A stretch of 64,000 bases of DNA from contig NZ_JBHUEO010000004.1 in assembly GCF_042680885.1 (NCBI RefSeq), positions 180,563-244,562 on the forward strand, in the 5' to 3' direction. Below are positions 8,254 to 17,624 of this stretch, piece by piece; positions within the stretch are counted from its first letter, which is position 1; each line of letters begins with the position of its first letter. Position numbers and translations under genes: made by a program. A model generated the notes under the pieces. It worked only from the letters and a program-made list of their open reading frames with translations. It had not been told where the DNA came from and did not search any database. The DNA is from Siminovitchia sediminis. Lineage in GTDB: Bacteria; Bacillota; Bacilli; Bacillales; Bacillaceae_C.

Positions 8254-9558
8254 TTATTTCATCAATAACTTTATTAACAAAGGTTTTGCTTCGGATATAA
8301 AATAGAGAGAACCTGTAATCGCCAATATATCATCAGAATCGAGCCGGTGCACTTCATTTTTGACAAGGCGCCTCCAGTCTTCGTCAACTGTCGCATGTTC
8401 CATATTCCCTGCTTCTTTTAGCTGTATCGCAGAAGCTGCTCTCGGAAAATCAAACTGAGTCAGGTAGATTTCCGCATGAATTTGGTTCAGCTGATCAAGC
8501 ATGGAGGATAAATCTTTGTCTTCCAGCGCAGCAAAGATAATTTTAAGCTTTTTTTCTTTATAACGGCATTTCATCGTTGCGGCAAAAGCTTGCAGTCCCT
8601 CTGCATTATGTGCACCATCTAATATAACTGTCGGATGCTCATGCACAATTTCCATTCTCCCCGGCCAATGTGCTTTTGCCAATCCGTCTCTCATATTTTC
8701 TTCAGTGACATGCACGAGGGCCCTTGCATTCATATACTGCAAACCCGCCACAGCCAGTGCAGCATTATCGGTTTGATGGCGTCCAAGCATAGAAATCTGT
8801 AACTGGTCAAGCCGCTTCCATCTTGACTGGAATGTAAACTGCTCTCCGCCAGCAGCCGGCTTATAATATTCCACTTTAAAATCCCGGCCCAGCTGAAACA
8901 GGTCTGCCTTTTGCCTGTCCGCTTCTGATTGAATGACTGTCCTGGCTGCCTCCTGCTTTGCCCCTGTAAAGACCGGTATGCCCTGTTTAATAATCCCCGC
9001 CTTCTCAAAGGCAATTTCTTCCATGGTGTCTCCTAATATACGCATGTGATCCATCCCAATATTCGTAATCAATGTAATGAGAGGATGAACAACATTCGTC
9101 GAATCATAACGGCCTCCAAGCCCTACTTCCAACAGAGTAAAATCCGGCTTGCGGATGTTTGCAAAATAATAGATGGCCATGGCTGTGATGACCTCAAATT
9201 CAGTAGGGGAACCCAAATCACCTTTTTCCATCTCTTCTGTCAACGGCTTTACGATTTTTACGAGCTCCACTATATCCTTATTAGAAACCGGTACTCCATT
9301 CAAGCTGATTCTCTCATTAAAAGTCTCTATATAGGGGGAAGTGAACGTCCCTACATCATAACCGGCCTCCTGCAAAACGGAACGAAGGAAAGTGACTGTC
9401 GATCCCTTTCCATTTGTACCGGCCACATGAATAACACGAAGATCCTTTTCAGGGCTTCCCATCTTTTTCATCAGCCACTCCATTCTGGCCAGGCCCGGGT
9501 TTATCCCGTGTTTTAATCGGGAGTGGATCCATGAGACGGCCTCTGAATAAGTATTCAT
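8254..9558 (-). CDS. folC: Folylpolyglutamate synthase/dihydrofolate synthase
   Basis: A 434-residue Mur-ligase-family enzyme that joins glutamate to dihydropteroate and extends the polyglutamate tail of folates. The P-loop HVAGTNGKGST is near residue 45, and the family sequence TSPYIETFNERI and the LGGRYDSTN metal-binding stretch follow. C-terminal domain motifs ILDGAHNAEG and ITGSLYF are present. The start is taken as the ATG at 9558 with GAGGAGAGGATTT before it; a TTG directly upstream is in frame. It sits between valS and comC as in Bacillus subtilis. Confidence 0.95.
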   Translation of the reverse strand: MNTYSEAVSWIHSRLKHGINPGLARMEWLMKKMGSPEKDLRVIHVAGTNGKGSTVTFLRSVLQEAGYDVGTFTSPYIETFNERISLNGVPVSNKDIVELVKIVKPLTEEMEKGDLGSPTEFEVITAMAIYYFANIRKPDFTLLEVGLGGRYDSTNVVHPLITLITNIGMDHMRILGDTMEEIAFEKAGIIKQGIPVFTGAKQEAARTVIQSEADRQKADLFQLGRDFKVEYYKPAAGGEQFTFQSRWKRLDQLQISMLGRHQTDNAALAVAGLQYMNARALVHVTEENMRDGLAKAHWPGRMEIVHEHPTVILDGAHNAEGLQAFAATMKCRYKEKKLKIIFAALEDKDLSSMLDQLNQIHAEIYLTQFDFPRAASAIQLKEAGNMEHATVDEDWRRLVKNEVHRLDSDDILAITGSLYFISEAKPLLIKLLMK

Positions 9559-9867
9559 CAAATCCTCTCCTCGTATTATATTTTTCTAGAACAAAAATTT
9601 GTGCCTTGATAACTGAATGATAGAGTTTTTTACTGTTTCCATACCGGCCGGTTTGCCAAGCCACTGATCTTCTGTTTTAAACCCTAGGCATAGCGAAGCT
9701 ACTTGCCATTAACTGAAGTGTCCGATTCTTAGCAGTGACGGAAAGGGGGCGGGGCCCCTGCCGGCTAGAATCGATTTGTCCGGGTTATCATATGTTGCAG
9801 GCGGAGCTTCCAGGCTTTTCTTTCAGCTCACCTGCATCCATCGTTTCCAGGCTTATTCCAAAATCAA
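9559..9867. other. Upstream region of folC
   Basis: About 310 bp with no gene that I can support on either strand. It probably contains the folC promoter. No riboswitch or T-box motif seen. Confidence 0.4.
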
Positions 9868-10127
9868 ATGGTCCTTTCCGTGAAATTATTTGCAGGTACT
9901 GATGTCAGCTCTAAAAAACTGGATGTATGCTTCCTCGACAGCGAGGATACACGCCTGAAGGAAGAGACACTTCCTAATGACTTAAATGGCGCCAATCAAA
10001 TAAAGGAAAAAATTCCAGCCTATAATCAACGGGCCCATTACGAGAAAATTGTCATCGGAAAGGAAAGGCAAAGGCCGATTCAGTGACCCCGAAAAATTGG
10101 CAAAAACCATCCGGAAAGCCATAAGAT
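9868..10127 (+). pseudogene. IS110-family transposase remnant
   Basis: The frame from 9868 reads FAGTDVSSKKLDVCFLDSED and continues to YEKIVIG, which is the N-terminal DEDD-type domain start of IS110 transposases (DVSSKKLDV holds the first catalytic Asp). After about 65 residues the frame runs out at 10086. A short second frame follows, reading FSDPEKLAKTIRKAIR to a stop at 10127; it could be the C-terminal end joined by an internal deletion. Nearly all of the roughly 400-residue enzyme is missing, so it cannot be active. No terminal repeats were identified. Confidence 0.7.
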
Positions 10128-10367
10128 AAAATGCTTTTGAATCCTTTCAGTCATACCCGAACAAACGTTTCTTAAATTGGGCGGATTTAGTTCAGTGCGC
10201 CATTTTTTTGGATAAAAAAACATTGACAGCTATTTCTTTTTTCATTATTTCATTGACTTATTACCACAAGTCTTTTCGAAAAGTAAGGGAAGCAAACCCA
10301 CCCCGGATTCACTTCCCTGTACTTGTCAAAAGCCCGGATGAAACCTTACTGATCCATTTTCCTGGAC

Positions 10368-13016
10368 TTATTCAGCAGATTTTAATTCTTGGAGACGCTC
10401 CTCTACTGTCGCACGTTTGGCCAGGTAATCTTTCTCTTTGGCACGCTCTTCATCCACGACCGCCTGGGGAGCTTTGTTTACAAATTTTTCATTGCTTAAT
10501 TTTTTCTGCACTCTCTCCACTTCGCTGTTCCATTTCTCCCATTCTTTTTCTAAACGTTTGATTTCTTCCTCAATGTTTAATAACCCTGCCAGCGGAAGAA
10601 ATAGTTCCACTCCGGAGACAACTGCAGTCATTGATTTTTCTGGGGCTTTCAAGTTTACATCCATGGTCAGTTCCTCTGGATTGCAGAATCTTTCGAGATA
10701 GTTGCTGTTCTTTTGTAAAATATCAAGTATCTTTTCGTCCTGTGCTTTCAGCATTAATGTGATTTTTTTGCTCATGGGCGTGTTCACTTCGGCACGGATG
10801 TTACGCACCGATCGAATGATGTCCATCAAAATTTTCATTTCATTTGCTGCTTCCGGATCTGAGAGACCTTCCTGCACCTTAGGCCAGGAAGCAACGGTGA
10901 TAGAATCACCTTTATGCGGTAAATTTTGCCATATTTCTTCAGTAATGAACGGCATAAATGGATGCAGGAGTCTCATTGTCTGATCAAGTACATAAGCCAG
11001 AACAGATCGGGTTGTTTTCTTCGCATCTTCGTCTTCACTATAAAGAGGAAGCTTTGCCATTTCAATGTACCAATCGCAAAAATCATCCCAAATAAAGTGG
11101 TACAATACCCTTCCCACTTCTCCAAACTCGTATTTGTCCGAGAGTCTGGTGACCGTCTCGACGGTTTCGTTCAATCTTGTCAAAATCCATTTGTCTGCTG
11201 CCGACTTCTTCCCTGATAAATCAATTTCCTCGTAAGTAAAACCTTCCATGTTCATTAAGGCAAAACGGGAAGCATTCCAGATTTTATTGGCGAAGTTCCA
11301 GACGGACTCTACTTTTTCCATGCTGAATCTGAGATCTTGGCCTGGTGAACTGCCGGTTGCAAGGAAGTAGCGGAGAGAGTCTGCGCCATATTTATCAATC
11401 ACATCCATTGGGTCCACACCATTGCCAAGGGATTTACTCATTTTTCTTCCTTCTGCATCACGGACAAGTCCATGTATCAGGACATCCTTAAACGGCCGTT
11501 TGTCTGTGAATTTCAATCCTTGAAAAATCATTCTTGATACCCAAAAGAATATAATGTCATAGCCGGTTACAAGGCAGTCCGTTGGATAATAACGTTTATA
11601 ATCGGCTGATTCCGTATCCGGCCAGCCCATGGTGGAAAATGGCCATAATGCCGAGCTGAACCATGTATCCAAAACATCCGGATCTTGTTCCCAGTTTTCT
11701 TCATCAGCAGGCGCTTCTTGGCCTACATACACTTCGCCGGTTTCTTTATGATACCACGCCGGAATGCGGTGACCCCACCACAGCTGGCGTGAAATACACC
11801 AGTCACGGATGTTTTCCATCCAATGAAGATAGGTTTTTTCAAATCGGTCGGGGACAAATTGAACTTTTTCTTCGGATCGCTGCAATTCAATGGCTGCATC
11901 TGCCAAAGGCTGCATCTTAACAAACCATTGAGTAGACAAATATGGTTCTACAACAGCCCCGCTCCGTTCGGAATGTCCGACAGAGTGCATATGTTCTTCA
12001 ATCTTGAAAAGGATCCCTTCTTCCTGAAGATCATTAACAATTTGCTTTCTGCACTCAAATCGGTCCATACCGTTATACTTGCCTGCTTTTTCATTCATCG
12101 TCCCGTCTTCATTCATGACCAGTACGCGTTCCAGGTTATGCCTGTTCCCAATTTCAAAGTCATTTGGATCATGGGCCGGTGTAATTTTAACGGCTCCGGA
12201 ACCAAACTCCATGTCCACATAATCATCTGCGACAATCGGAATTTCCCTGCCGACAATCGGCAAAATGACTGTTTTTCCAATCAGATGTTGATAGCGCTCA
12301 TCATCTGGATGCACAGCAACAGCTGTATCACCAAGCATGGTTTCGGGACGTGTGGTCGCAATCTCAATAGAGCCGCTGCCGTCCGCCAACGGGTACCTCA
12401 TATGATAGAAAGCGCCTTGGACATCTTTATAAACAACCTCTATATCAGACAGGGCCGTTTTTGTAGCCGGATCCCAGTTAATGATATATTCACCGCGATA
12501 AATAAGTCCTTCATTATAAAGACGGACGAATACCTCGCGAACTGCTTTGGAAAGCCCATCGTCCAATGTGAAACGCTCGCGGGTGTAATCCAATCCCAAT
12601 CCAAGCTTCGCCCACTGTTTACGAATGAAATCCGCATACTCCTCTTTCCATTCCCATGTTTGTTCGAGAAATGTCTCCCGTCCGAGGTCATAGCGGCTTT
12701 TTCCTTCTTTGCGAAGCTGTTCTTCCACCTTTGCCTGGGTGGCGATTCCTGCGTGATCCATTCCCGGAAGCCATAATACATCATACCCCTGCATTCTTTT
12801 CATACGGGTTAAAATATCTTGGAGAGTGGTGTCCCACGCATGCCCCAAATGAAGCCTGCCCGTTACATTGGGCGGCGGAATCACAATGGTATATGGCTCC
12901 TGGTCGGGATTATTTTTCGGCTCGAAATATTTCCCCTCAATCCACCATGCGTATCTGTTTTTTTCAATTTGAATGGGATCGTACTTCGTTGGCATGTCAA
13001 TACGGTTGTTATCCAT
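10368..13016 (-). CDS. valS: Valyl-tRNA synthetase
   Basis: An 882-residue class I synthetase charging tRNA-Val. The HIGH motif appears as PNVTGRLHLGHAWD near residue 53 and KMSKS as GRKMSKSLGNG near residue 525. The CP1 editing domain, with TTRPETMLGDTAVAVHP, lies near residue 223, and a C-terminal coiled coil rich in Glu and Lys covers the last 65 residues. Length is normal for Bacillus ValS. Start ATG at 13016. Expression is governed by the T-box leader directly upstream. ysxE and spoVID lie upstream and folC downstream, the Bacillus order apart from the small gene at 13420 and the IS remnant. Confidence 0.97.
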   Translation of the reverse strand: MDNNRIDMPTKYDPIQIEKNRYAWWIEGKYFEPKNNPDQEPYTIVIPPPNVTGRLHLGHAWDTTLQDILTRMKRMQGYDVLWLPGMDHAGIATQAKVEEQLRKEGKSRYDLGRETFLEQTWEWKEEYADFIRKQWAKLGLGLDYTRERFTLDDGLSKAVREVFVRLYNEGLIYRGEYIINWDPATKTALSDIEVVYKDVQGAFYHMRYPLADGSGSIEIATTRPETMLGDTAVAVHPDDERYQHLIGKTVILPIVGREIPIVADDYVDMEFGSGAVKITPAHDPNDFEIGNRHNLERVLVMNEDGTMNEKAGKYNGMDRFECRKQIVNDLQEEGILFKIEEHMHSVGHSERSGAVVEPYLSTQWFVKMQPLADAAIELQRSEEKVQFVPDRFEKTYLHWMENIRDWCISRQLWWGHRIPAWYHKETGEVYVGQEAPADEENWEQDPDVLDTWFSSALWPFSTMGWPDTESADYKRYYPTDCLVTGYDIIFFWVSRMIFQGLKFTDKRPFKDVLIHGLVRDAEGRKMSKSLGNGVDPMDVIDKYGADSLRYFLATGSSPGQDLRFSMEKVESVWNFANKIWNASRFALMNMEGFTYEEIDLSGKKSAADKWILTRLNETVETVTRLSDKYEFGEVGRVLYHFIWDDFCDWYIEMAKLPLYSEDEDAKKTTRSVLAYVLDQTMRLLHPFMPFITEEIWQNLPHKGDSITVASWPKVQEGLSDPEAANEMKILMDIIRSVRNIRAEVNTPMSKKITLMLKAQDEKILDILQKNSNYLERFCNPEELTMDVNLKAPEKSMTAVVSGVELFLPLAGLLNIEEEIKRLEKEWEKWNSEVERVQKKLSNEKFVNKAPQAVVDEERAKEKDYLAKRATVEERLQELKSAE

Positions 13017-13039
13017 GAAAAATCCTCCTCATTAAACAA

Positions 13040-13290
13040 AATAAAAAGCCCCCTTCGTTGAAAAGGACGAAGGGAGCTCATTCGCGGTACCACCTTTTTT
13101 CACAGGCTGACTGAAAGCCTGGCACTTAAATGGGTTAACGGATCTTCTCCGGCTTTCGCTACTTTTAATGTTCACGAAAACTGCTCAAGGGCGACTTTCC
13201 GTTGTTCCGGCTTAGGAAATTCACAGCAATCATTTCCCTCTCTGAAAGCGGATGACAACATACTCTTCCCTATCTTCGCATATCATTGTC
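13040..13290 (-). promoter_or_regulatory. T-box riboswitch (tRNA-Val) of valS
   Basis: Minus-strand leader with stem I (AGATAGGGAAGAGTA, AGAGAGGG), a specifier region GGAAAGTCGCC in which GTC at 13193-13195 is a valine codon, and the T-box sequence GGTGGTACCGCG at about 13085-13096. It ends in a terminator stem, GAGCTCCCTTCG to CGAAGGGGGCTTTTT. Uncharged tRNA-Val would pair with GTC and with the T-box and prevent terminator folding, so valS is transcribed on valine limitation. The valine identity agrees with the downstream gene. Confidence 0.95.
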
Positions 13291-13300
13291 ATTCATCTAT

Positions 13301-13329
13301 TTTATATAGTATGAAAATTTTTATGTGAA
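13301..13329 (-). promoter_or_regulatory. Sigma-A-like promoter of the valS leader
   Basis: Minus strand TTCACA (13324-13329), a 17-nt spacer and TATAAA (13301-13306), about 10 nt upstream of stem I of the T-box leader. Confidence 0.65.
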
Positions 13330-13419
13330 GTCAAATCGATCGGCTAAAAAGTTGCGAGGCACAGAACAGCCCAGTCTTACATAGTTTATCAAAGGAAGCT
13401 CTGTTGAGGAGGGTTGGAA

Positions 13420-13611
13420 ATGAAAAGAAAATTTAACCAATATACATTTCGCTCCTGGGTCAGAACGTTTAAAGATGCGTGCAGGCAGCTGATTATTCCT
13501 TTTACCATTTTCCAAGCAATACGGACTGTTTTATTCCCTTCCACCATTGATGTATTACTGTTAACCATTTTTATTGCTTTGGCACTTGCCTACCATTATG
13601 AAATTATATAA
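13420..13611 (+). CDS. Small conserved membrane protein, unknown function
   Basis: A 63-residue protein whose start, ATG at 13420, is preceded by GAGGAGGGTTGGAA. The N-terminal half is basic (MKRKFNQYTFRSWVRTFKD) and the C-terminal half has two hydrophobic stretches, roughly residues 28-40 and 43-60, so a small membrane protein with a positively charged inner face is likely. It lies on the plus strand between the divergent valS leader and convergent ysxE. I do not recognise a family with certainty; the good ribosome-binding site and amino-acid composition argue for a real gene. Confidence 0.6.
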   Translation: MKRKFNQYTFRSWVRTFKDACRQLIIPFTIFQAIRTVLFPSTIDVLLLTIFIALALAYHYEII

Positions 13612-13625
13612 ATACCCTTCCTATA

Positions 13626-14654
13626 TTAACCGGAAGGGGGAGGTTCGTTCTCTTCGCTTTTCTGCTGCTCCATTTGTTCAATATTCATCACTAAGTACTC
13701 GGTATTTTTCAAATACCAGTATTGTTTTTGCAGTTCTCGAACAAACTGATATTCATTTTTCTTTTTACCGGCAGAGAAATATTGATCCACTACATGAATG
13801 GCACCTTCCGGATGTGCCAAATATCCCAAAAACAATAACATTTCCTCTTTCTGAAATGGAAAGTATTTTAAATAAATGGACAGCCATTCCAGCCCTTCAT
13901 GAAATTTGTTGGGATACGTGCTCAACGATCTGGATAGGAATGGAAGCAGATCCTGAATGGGAGATGCTGTCCGGGTAGATTCAAAATTGATAAAATACCC
14001 CTTCCCGTTTTCATCATATAAAAAATGGTCCGATGAGACTTTTCCATGAACAATCACACTTCTGCCTTTTGTCTGTTCTTTTGTCACTTCAAACCACTCA
14101 TGCAGTTTGCGTATGGAATAATTCTGAGCCAGTGCAATTTCATGATAGAGCATACAAAACAGGAGCTGGAACGGCGACATATAGACATTCTGTTCTGCAC
14201 GTTCAATATATTGCTCCAGAGCTTCTTTTTCCTTTTCCCAGCGGGCCGCTGTTCTATCAAAATGCTCTTTTCTCTCACTCTCTGATATGTCCACTTCTCT
14301 TGCAGTAATAGAATGCAGCCTGGCCAACTCCCGAAACAGCTCTATTCCCTTTTTGTACTGTCCCTCTCTTTCCCGGTCATCAAGCCAGGGCATGAGGTAG
14401 AACAGATGACGATGAACCAACACCCCATAACGTCCGTCCATTGTCGGGTAGACCGGAACAATTCTATGGTATCCGCGCTGATAAAGCAGCTGTATATATT
14501 GTAAAAAATCAACACCATGCTTGGCCTGTATCCTTTTTAAAGCAAAACTGCCTTTATCTGTATATAACTTATAGACACGCCCATACTCCTCGGCATATTT
14601 CACTGTCAATCCATACTGTCCTGCAATGTAGTCGATGTTATATGGCTGGTTCAT
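13626..14654 (-). CDS. ysxE: Spore coat-associated protein YsxE (CotS-like kinase fold)
   Basis: A 342-residue protein of the CotS/YsxE/YutH family, with the aminoglycoside-phosphotransferase-like fold found in spore coat proteins. It starts MNQPYNIDYIAGQYGL and carries the lysine region FALKRIQAKHG near residue 40, the catalytic-loop-like segment VIVHGKVSSDHFLYD near residue 200 and YFINFES. The usual HGD of active kinases reads HGK here, so catalysis is doubtful. In Bacillus, ysxE and spoVID form a mother-cell operon used for coat assembly; here spoVID lies upstream with about 100 bp between them. Confidence 0.9.
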   Translation of the reverse strand: MNQPYNIDYIAGQYGLTVKYAEEYGRVYKLYTDKGSFALKRIQAKHGVDFLQYIQLLYQRGYHRIVPVYPTMDGRYGVLVHRHLFYLMPWLDDREREGQYKKGIELFRELARLHSITAREVDISESERKEHFDRTAARWEKEKEALEQYIERAEQNVYMSPFQLLFCMLYHEIALAQNYSIRKLHEWFEVTKEQTKGRSVIVHGKVSSDHFLYDENGKGYFINFESTRTASPIQDLLPFLSRSLSTYPNKFHEGLEWLSIYLKYFPFQKEEMLLFLGYLAHPEGAIHVVDQYFSAGKKKNEYQFVRELQKQYWYLKNTEYLVMNIEQMEQQKSEENEPPPSG

Positions 14655-14757
14655 ATGATCACCCTGCTTCGTACTTGTTGAGATCTCTGCGTGGACCTGA
14701 CAACATAAAGAATAGGAGGATTCTCTCCCATTGCATCCTCCCAGTGTTGAAATGATA

Positions 14758-15906
14758 TTATTTTCTATACGCGGCCTTTTCAGGTATATACAGAACCTGA
14801 CCTTCGTACACTTCTTGGCCGGGATCCAATTGATTGGCTCTTAAAATTTGCTGGACACTGACTCCATATTTGTCTGCTATCCCATCCAATGAATCTCCGT
14901 CCTGGACAAGGCGAACCTTTAATTTGGCAGAAATCTCATCTTCTTTTCTCGCAAAAAAGTCTGCAAAAGACATGGAATGATATTTACCTTTTTTCTTTTT
15001 CGGTTTCACCTCGCTGCTTTCCTTTTCTTTACTGCTGCTCGCATGGCTGCTTGATTCCGCGACTGCCTTATCTGCTGAAGGCGAATGTGATGAAGCAGAT
15101 GGTGATTCCATCACAGCTTTTTGAAAAAAGCCTTTTAACCTGTCAGCCACTTCATTCATATCGATCTCAGGAAGATTTGGAAACGGCATTGACTGGAATG
15201 GGTGTTCCCCTTTAGACCCTTTTTCCTGCGAAGCACGAGCTTCTGCCGAAAATGCGGTATATAAGTCATCTTCGTTCTCTTTTTCACCATGTCTTTCTAC
15301 AAGTTCCTGTATAGGCTCTTCCTTGTATTCTTCCAACTCGACTTCAACCGTGCTTTCACCTTCATCCTCAGCTTCATTTCTCTGTTCTGCCAAAATAGGG
15401 GCCTCCTCAGACTTTTCCACCGCCCCCAATTCCTCATGATCTCGCTCTTCAGTATCCTGTGTATCTTGCTCCTCTTCTTCCCCCTGTAAACCGTATATAT
15501 GCACATCCGCTTCAATCATTAAACGGGAGCTTTCCGGTAAATGATAGTCAAAGGATTGGACTTCAACAAAAATGTCATCTGAACTCGGCACCCGATCTTT
15601 TGGGATGGTAATATCAACCGGAAACTGGTGAAGAAATCCACACTCTCCATCATCCCTGTCTTCCACTTGCTGGACATATCTGCCTTTTGGGGCATCATCC
15701 TCGGAAGGTTCTTCTTCTGAAACTGTACGCTTATACTCCCCGGCTAAATTCAGGCTTCCTCTTAACATGACAAAACTGTCTTCTTCTAAAATGGATATAT
15801 CTGGATCCAATGAAATGGAAATCAGCTCATCGACTTCCTGTCCGTTTTTAAATAAAACCGATTCTTCCAGTGAAAATTTAATAGATGACTGTTGGCTGTC
15901 AGACAA
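14758..15906 (-). CDS. spoVID: Spore morphogenetic protein SpoVID
   Basis: A 382-residue protein needed for the coat to encase the forespore. The N-terminal domain (SSIKFSLEESVLFKNGQEV) is the SpoVID beta-rich domain. The middle is strongly acidic and low in complexity, and the C-terminus (about residues 330-378) is a LysM domain with DGDSLDGIADKYGV. The start is TTG at 15906, giving MSDSQQSSIKF, because AAAGGAGGAACCATC is placed just before it; an upstream in-frame start would lack such a site. It follows hemL, separated by a terminator, and precedes ysxE. Confidence 0.93.
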   Translation of the reverse strand: MSDSQQSSIKFSLEESVLFKNGQEVDELISISLDPDISILEEDSFVMLRGSLNLAGEYKRTVSEEEPSEDDAPKGRYVQQVEDRDDGECGFLHQFPVDITIPKDRVPSSDDIFVEVQSFDYHLPESSRLMIEADVHIYGLQGEEEEQDTQDTEERDHEELGAVEKSEEAPILAEQRNEAEDEGESTVEVELEEYKEEPIQELVERHGEKENEDDLYTAFSAEARASQEKGSKGEHPFQSMPFPNLPEIDMNEVADRLKGFFQKAVMESPSASSHSPSADKAVAESSSHASSSKEKESSEVKPKKKKGKYHSMSFADFFARKEDEISAKLKVRLVQDGDSLDGIADKYGVSVQQILRANQLDPGQEVYEGQVLYIPEKAAYRK

Positions 15907-16045
15907 GATGGTTCCTCCTTTCAATCCGTACAAAAATAGATGGCTCAATTACATCCTATGACGCTTCCATTTTATTTATGAATGAGAAAAGGCGCAGGAG
16001 TTACCATCCGTTCGAATCGAAAAGAAAACCATTCTAATTTTAATA

Positions 16046-16076
16046 TTAAAAAGGAACCGCTGCACGCGGTTCCCCC
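16046..16076 (-). terminator. Intrinsic terminator of the hem operon
   Basis: Minus strand GGAACCGC-GTGCA-GCGGTTCC followed by TTTTT, immediately after the hemL stop codon. It ends the hemA-hemL transcript before spoVID. Confidence 0.9.
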
Positions 16077-16087
16077 TGTTGATCGGC

Positions 16088-17380
16088 TTAATTATTGGCA
16101 ATGGCTGCAAAAGCTTTTTCAGCAGCTTCGATGGTTGCATCAATATCTTCCTGAGTATGCTCAGTTGATAAGAACATTCCTTCAAATTGAGATGGCGGCA
16201 AAAAGATTCCTTGGTTCGCCATTTCTCTATAGTAGGCAGCAAATAAAGATAAGTCGCTTGTTTGTGCCTGTTCATAGTTATACACTTCTTTATTTGTAAA
16301 GAAGAACCCAACCATGGTTCCTGCGCGATTGACAGTATGCGGAATCTGATATTTTTCCGCTGCCTGTTTCAATCCAGTCTCAAGTTTTTCAGCTTTTTGA
16401 TTAAATTCTTCGTATGTTTCCGGTGTCAGCTGAACCAGTGTCTCGTAGCCTGCTGCCATGGCCAGCGGGTTTCCTGACAGTGTCCCGGCTTGATAAATAG
16501 GCCCGCTTGGAGCAATATTTTCCATAATTTCCGCTTTTCCTCCGAAAGCTCCTACCGGAAGCCCGCCACCGATCACCTTACCCATGCATGTAATGTCGGG
16601 TGTAATCCCAAAATGCCCCTGTGCACTGTGATATCCTACGCGGAAACCCGTCATAACTTCATCAAATATTAGCAGCGACCCATATTCATGGGTGATGTCA
16701 CGCAATCCTTCCAGGAATCCTGGCTGCGGAAGCACGACTCCCATATTACCGGCAACCGGCTCAACAATCACACCCGCGATATCTTCGCCATACTGTTCAA
16801 AAGCATAACGAACGCTTTCCAAGTCATTATACGGCACTGTAATTGTATTTTTTGCAACCCCTTCGGGTACGCCCGGGCTGTCCGGAAGTCCCAGTGTCGC
16901 CACTCCGGAACCCGCTTTGATCAGGAGCGAGTCACCATGTCCATGATAGCATCCTTCAAACTTCATAATTTTATTGCGGCCTGTATACCCTCTGGCCAGA
17001 CGCAAAGCGCTCATTGTCGCTTCAGTTCCGGAAGAAACCATGCGGATGATTTCAATGGAAGGAACACGTTCCATGACAAGCTTGGCCAGTTTATTTTCAC
17101 TGGGGCTTGGTGCCCCGAAGCTTGTTCCGCCTTCAGCTACTTTTTTAATCGTTTCCACCACACGGTCATTGGCGTGGCCCAAAATGAGCGGACCCCAAGA
17201 CAGCACATAATCTATGTATTCATTTCCGTCAATATCGTAAATTCGGGAACCTTTCCCTTTTTCCATAAAAATCGGGTCCATGTCAACAGACTTAAAGGCG
17301 CGCACCGGGCTGTTGACACCACCCGGCATCAGTTTGACTGCTTCCCGGAAAGCTTCTTTGGATTTTTCATAAGTTCTCAT
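16088..17380 (-). CDS. hemL: Glutamate-1-semialdehyde 2,1-aminomutase
   Basis: A 430-residue PLP enzyme that converts glutamate-1-semialdehyde to 5-aminolevulinate, the second step of the C5 haem pathway. The PLP-binding lysine is in CMGKVIGGGLPVGAFGG near residue 265, preceded by LIFDEVMTGFR, whose Asp contacts the pyridine nitrogen. The N-terminal GGVNSPVRAF is the family signature. The ATG at 17380 is the start, with GTGGAGGTTGAATTC upstream. It is the last gene of the hemAXCDBL operon, but about 245 bp separate it from hemB, more than between the other members, and that gap holds a repeat-like sequence. Confidence 0.96.
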   Translation of the reverse strand: MRTYEKSKEAFREAVKLMPGGVNSPVRAFKSVDMDPIFMEKGKGSRIYDIDGNEYIDYVLSWGPLILGHANDRVVETIKKVAEGGTSFGAPSPSENKLAKLVMERVPSIEIIRMVSSGTEATMSALRLARGYTGRNKIMKFEGCYHGHGDSLLIKAGSGVATLGLPDSPGVPEGVAKNTITVPYNDLESVRYAFEQYGEDIAGVIVEPVAGNMGVVLPQPGFLEGLRDITHEYGSLLIFDEVMTGFRVGYHSAQGHFGITPDITCMGKVIGGGLPVGAFGGKAEIMENIAPSGPIYQAGTLSGNPLAMAAGYETLVQLTPETYEEFNQKAEKLETGLKQAAEKYQIPHTVNRAGTMVGFFFTNKEVYNYEQAQTSDLSLFAAYYREMANQGIFLPPSQFEGMFLSTEHTQEDIDATIEAAEKAFAAIANN

Positions 17381-17454
17381 GAATTCAACCTCCACTTTAC
17401 TGAAATAAGAAAAAACTTTGTTTCCGCGTATGAATCAGACGCTTATGCCATTTT

Positions 17455-17624
17455 TTATTGGCCATAGACGGACAGGATATCCTCGGTCCCACTTGGCTGC
17501 CCAGGATCTGGCGTTTGGCAGCGGCAGGGGCTCGAGGTCGCTTCAAAAAACAATGGCAAAGGAGCGCCTTCTTCTGTGCTCGTCTTATGCTTGTCGGGGC
17601 TGAGCAAGGCGCTTCCGCTTTTCT
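17455..17624. repeat. Possible dispersed repeat between hemB and hemL
   Basis: The 245-bp gap between hemB and hemL holds sequence rich in G+C compared with its surroundings, including GCGGAAGCGCCTTGCTCAGC and CCGACAAGCATAAGACGAGC on the minus strand next to the hemB stop. This wording resembles non-coding dispersed repeats that I recall from other Bacillaceae genomes. No second copy is present in this window, so the call rests on memory and composition only. Confidence 0.35.

Noticed and set aside
10285..10322. valS terminator at GGGAAG...CTTCCC
   Set aside because: Only six pairs with a 19-nt loop and a weak T-tract; not convincing.
11823..12776. 317-codon open frame on the plus strand
   Set aside because: Lies entirely antisense to valS, has no ribosome-binding site and its composition is that of a reverse complement of a conserved gene.
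13612..13645. Terminator in CCCTTCC...GGAAGGG between the small gene and ysxE
   Set aside because: The stem is good but neither strand has a proper T-tract, and its distal arm overlaps the end of ysxE; left out as a firm feature.
16688..17467. 259-codon open frame on the plus strand
   Set aside because: Antisense shadow of hemL; no family features and no ribosome-binding site.
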